From assembly GCA_015491585.1 (NCBI GenBank), contig WFVQ01000047.1, positions 1-6,988 of the forward strand: a DNA stretch of 6,988 nucleotides, written 5' to 3'. This DNA is from Deltaproteobacteria bacterium. GTDB lineage: Bacteria; Desulfobacterota; Dissulfuribacteria; Dissulfuribacterales; S140-46. Position 1 is the first letter of the stretch, and each line of letters opens with the position of its first letter. The notes under the pieces are model-generated. The model searched no databases and was not told the origin of the DNA. It saw nothing but the letters and a program-made list of their open reading frames with translations. This document shows, piece by piece, positions 5,361-6,988 of the stretch. A program made the position numbers and the translations under genes.

Positions 5361-5952
5361 TCGGGTAACGACAAACGGGTTGGATGCATGGCTGGAGTCC
5401 CGCACTGGACGCTGGTGCGAAATCCTACTCATTGCAATCCTGTTGCCCAATCCGGCCATGTTCGGGATGACCGGTGGAATATCCTTGGGATTGAACCCGT
5501 ACTCTTTTCTGGGGTTGTTGCCATTAATGGCTTGGTGGGGATACCGCGTCTGGGGTCTGGGCAGGCAGGGCCGCGTGCGCGCCTTTCTGAAACGCATGCT
5601 GGGCGTGCTGGTTCTGCTGCTGGTGGCCAACGCACTTTTGTATCTGCTGCAAAAGTTGGTGGTATGGCTGTTTGGCGCCACGGGAGCCGGGACGTCAATT
5701 GCCGGCAACTTTTCCGGCATCGGGGGCGGAATCGCCTTCGGCATGCTTTGGATGGCCGCGTTCTATATCCTGAGCTATCCGCTTGTTTTCGGCTTGTTGT
5801 GGCTGGCGTGGCGCTGGCTGGAACGGAAAAGGCTGCCCTTTTCCGAATCGCTGCGCTTGAATCTTTTGGCCACGGCGGGTTGGGCCACACTGGCGATGTT
5901 GATAGGGACCGTGGTTTTTGCGGTGTCCCTGCTCATCCCTCCCGAACGATAA
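5353..5952 (+). CDS. Hydrophobic multi-pass membrane protein, unknown family
   Basis: A 199-residue integral membrane protein with about five hydrophobic stretches (22-40, 50-67, 82-107, 126-153, 170-195). Positive charges between them (R65, R71, R74, R77, K80, R81; then R154, R158, K159, R160) suggest cytoplasmic loops by the positive-inside rule. The segment GTSIAGNFSGIGGGIAFG (113-130) is rich in glycine and may be a flexible re-entrant or packing region. There is no known transporter or enzyme motif. A GGAGG lies 9 bases before the ATG. It follows the 429-residue membrane protein on the same strand and is probably the last gene of the cluster. I infer an envelope role from context only. 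Confidence 0.75.
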   Translation: MNDRVTTNGLDAWLESRTGRWCEILLIAILLPNPAMFGMTGGISLGLNPYSFLGLLPLMAWWGYRVWGLGRQGRVRAFLKRMLGVLVLLLVANALLYLLQKLVVWLFGATGAGTSIAGNFSGIGGGIAFGMLWMAAFYILSYPLVFGLLWLAWRWLERKRLPFSESLRLNLLATAGWATLAMLIGTVVFAVSLLIPPER

Positions 5953-6104
5953 GGGCGGCACAACCTTCATTTCCGGCATGAGGGAGAATTCGGTGCCGAT
6001 GAGGTTTCTTCTCTCTGCACCGTCACAAGCGGAGCAAGTGGCATGGATTGCCGAAGAGGTGAATTTTTTTCTACTCGACGCCTCTCCCAGGAGAATGAAA
6101 CGCC

Positions 6105-6299
6105 ATGACCTTCACATTGGCCTTTGCGTTGATGCTGTTCGTCTTGGCAGTCTCGCTGCAGTATCAATTAGTTAACTTTAAGGCCTGGTGCAAAAACAGC
6201 TTAGAGGTGGTCAACCAGCTTCGCATCAACTCCACCGATAGACATTCCATCAAGCCCTGGAATCTAAAGTTCCTGATAAGATCTGTGAATTGGATCTAA
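6105..6299 (+). CDS. Small putative membrane protein, 64 residues
   Basis: A short frame with a strongly hydrophobic N-terminus (residues 2-18, FTLAFALMLFVLAV) that could be a membrane anchor or signal peptide. A polar, mildly basic tail of about 45 residues ends in PWNLKFLIRSVNWI. AGGAG at 6089-6093 lies 11 bases before the ATG, which is long but usable. Composition falls from GC-rich to AT-rich along the frame, so the tail may not share an origin with the head. A competing frame from ATG 5978 runs to 6175 across the start. The family is not recognised, and it could be a fragment of a larger gene or non-coding. Confidence 0.4.
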   Translation: MTFTLAFALMLFVLAVSLQYQLVNFKAWCKNSLEVVNQLRINSTDRHSIKPWNLKFLIRSVNWI

Positions 6300-6363
6300 T
6301 TAAATGATAATGGTTACTGTTAAAATAAAATTAAAATGCACGTTCAAGTGTACAAAAGTTCTT

Positions 6364-6988
6364 TTAGAGAATGAGCATTGAACTGGCCTTGAGCAAGTAA
6401 AAGATAGAACTGTGGGTGTGGTTGTTTGGCCTGAAGTTGGGATGCGGTCCTTCCCGCCAACTGCGTCTAATCGTCTCCCCCACCTGGAAACCCGCCCCTT
6501 TGAAAATTTCACTCGTCTCTTCACTCGATGAGTAGCGATAAAAAAAACTTCCCTTATATAAAAATTCTCCAGCTCCCACAGGAGCCATATCGACTCCCGC
6601 TATCTCTTCATCACTATCGGGAAGGTTACAAAACAAATAGCCTCCAGGCTTGAGGCACCGGTGCAATTCACTTAGACACATGTGGATAAGGGGGAGAGTC
6701 TCAAACAAATCCACGGCCAGCACAAAATCCAATGAATTGGAAAGAAGGGGAATGGCCTCCATCCTGCACGACAACAAACTTACCTCATCAACCATCTCGG
6801 ATACAACTTTCTTTAGAGCGGAAACTGAGTAATCACAACCAAATACCCTGGCGCCGGTACTGGCAAGCAACGGCAAGTGACGTCCTTCCCCACAACCTGC
6901 ATCCATTATCACTGAATCTTTAGAGAGCTTAAGTGGGAAACTGTTCAAAAGAGTAGCTACAACCTCGCAAGGGGCACTGCCCCAGACC
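6364..6988 (-). CDS. Class I SAM-dependent methyltransferase, N-terminus beyond the window
   Basis: The frame is open from the right edge to a TAA at 6364-6366, giving 207 visible residues. The in-frame TTG at 6948 is not needed as a start, because the upstream codons read VWGSAPCEVVATLLNSF, typical of the helix before motif I. Motif I is VIMDAGCGEGRH (26-37 of the visible part), followed by ARVFGCDYS with the acidic residue that binds the SAM ribose. The post-motif regions are EAIPLLSNSLDFVLAVDLFE and LKPGGYLFCNLP. The pattern fits the Methyltransf_11/25 group of cytoplasmic small-molecule methyltransferases; the substrate cannot be told. The gene is AT-richer than its neighbours, converges on the small gene at 6105, and no clear terminator lies between the two. 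Confidence 0.85.
   Translation of the reverse strand, partial: VWGSAPCEVVATLLNSFPLKLSKDSVIMDAGCGEGRHLPLLASTGARVFGCDYSVSALKKVVSEMVDEVSLLSCRMEAIPLLSNSLDFVLAVDLFETLPLIHMCLSELHRCLKPGGYLFCNLPDSDEEIAGVDMAPVGAGEFLYKGSFFYRYSSSEETSEIFKGAGFQVGETIRRSWREGPHPNFRPNNHTHSSIFYLLKASSMLIL

Noticed and set aside
5148..5744. A 198-codon open frame on the minus strand across the end of the 429-aa gene and the start of the 199-aa gene
   Set aside because: It lies opposite two genes with coherent membrane-protein sequences and is rich in Pro, Arg and Thr without a domain. Long antisense frames are expected in GC-rich DNA.
5388..5981. A 197-codon frame on the plus strand overlapping the 199-aa membrane protein
   Set aside because: It is a shifted reading of the same DNA. 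The other frame has orderly membrane segments and a ribosome binding site; this one has no recognisable organisation.
6305..6321. Fur-box-like sequence TGATAATGGTTACTG
   Set aside because: The left half fits, but the right half matches too few positions of the inverted repeat, and it lies between convergent gene ends rather than at a promoter.
1..6988. CRISPR array, insertion sequence, integrase or toxin-antitoxin pair
   Set aside because: No spaced direct repeats, terminal inverted repeats, transposase or integrase motifs, or paired small genes were seen anywhere in the window.

Overview
The window looks like a chromosomal piece of a Gram-negative bacterium. An OmpA-type peptidoglycan-binding protein with a signal peptide implies an outer envelope, and a flavoprotein with a compact four-cysteine iron-sulfur motif is the type common in anaerobes. 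A member of the former Deltaproteobacteria (Desulfobacterota and relatives) or another metabolically similar proteobacterium would fit, but nothing here fixes the taxon.

Layout. (1) Bases 1-728, minus strand: an iron-sulfur flavoprotein and, one base downstream, a second gene that runs off the left edge; the two look translationally coupled. (2) Bases 729-923: a divergent intergenic region with a 10-bp tandem repeat and a GC-rich hairpin. (3) Bases 924-2030, plus strand: a 368-aa protein with a DUF1521 (MIIA) domain, the module that self-cleaves at a GD/PHVD site when calcium is added. It also has one RTX-like calcium motif close to its C-terminus. (4) Bases 2049-2249: a complete tRNA-Asn(GTT) transcription unit with consensus-like promoter, encoded CCA and a strong intrinsic terminator. 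(5) Bases 2250-2753: about 500 bases without a supportable gene, partly AT-rich, with scraps of reading frame. (6) Bases 2754-5952, plus strand: a probable envelope cluster made of a secreted OmpA-like protein with a lectin-like N-terminal half, a 429-aa membrane protein with a cysteine-containing C-terminal domain, a possible gene remnant, and a 199-aa multi-pass membrane protein. (7) Bases 6105-6299: a small putative membrane protein. (8) Bases 6364-6988, minus strand: an AT-richer SAM-dependent methyltransferase truncated by the right edge.

The tRNA gene separates two apparently unrelated neighbourhoods, and the stretch beyond it looks like decayed or inserted DNA. The tRNA 3' end may therefore border an accessory segment, although no integrase or repeated att core is visible. 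The most unusual item is the calcium-dependent self-cleaving domain in a protein with no secretion-system gene beside it. The second is the uncharacterised OmpA-plus-membrane-protein cluster.
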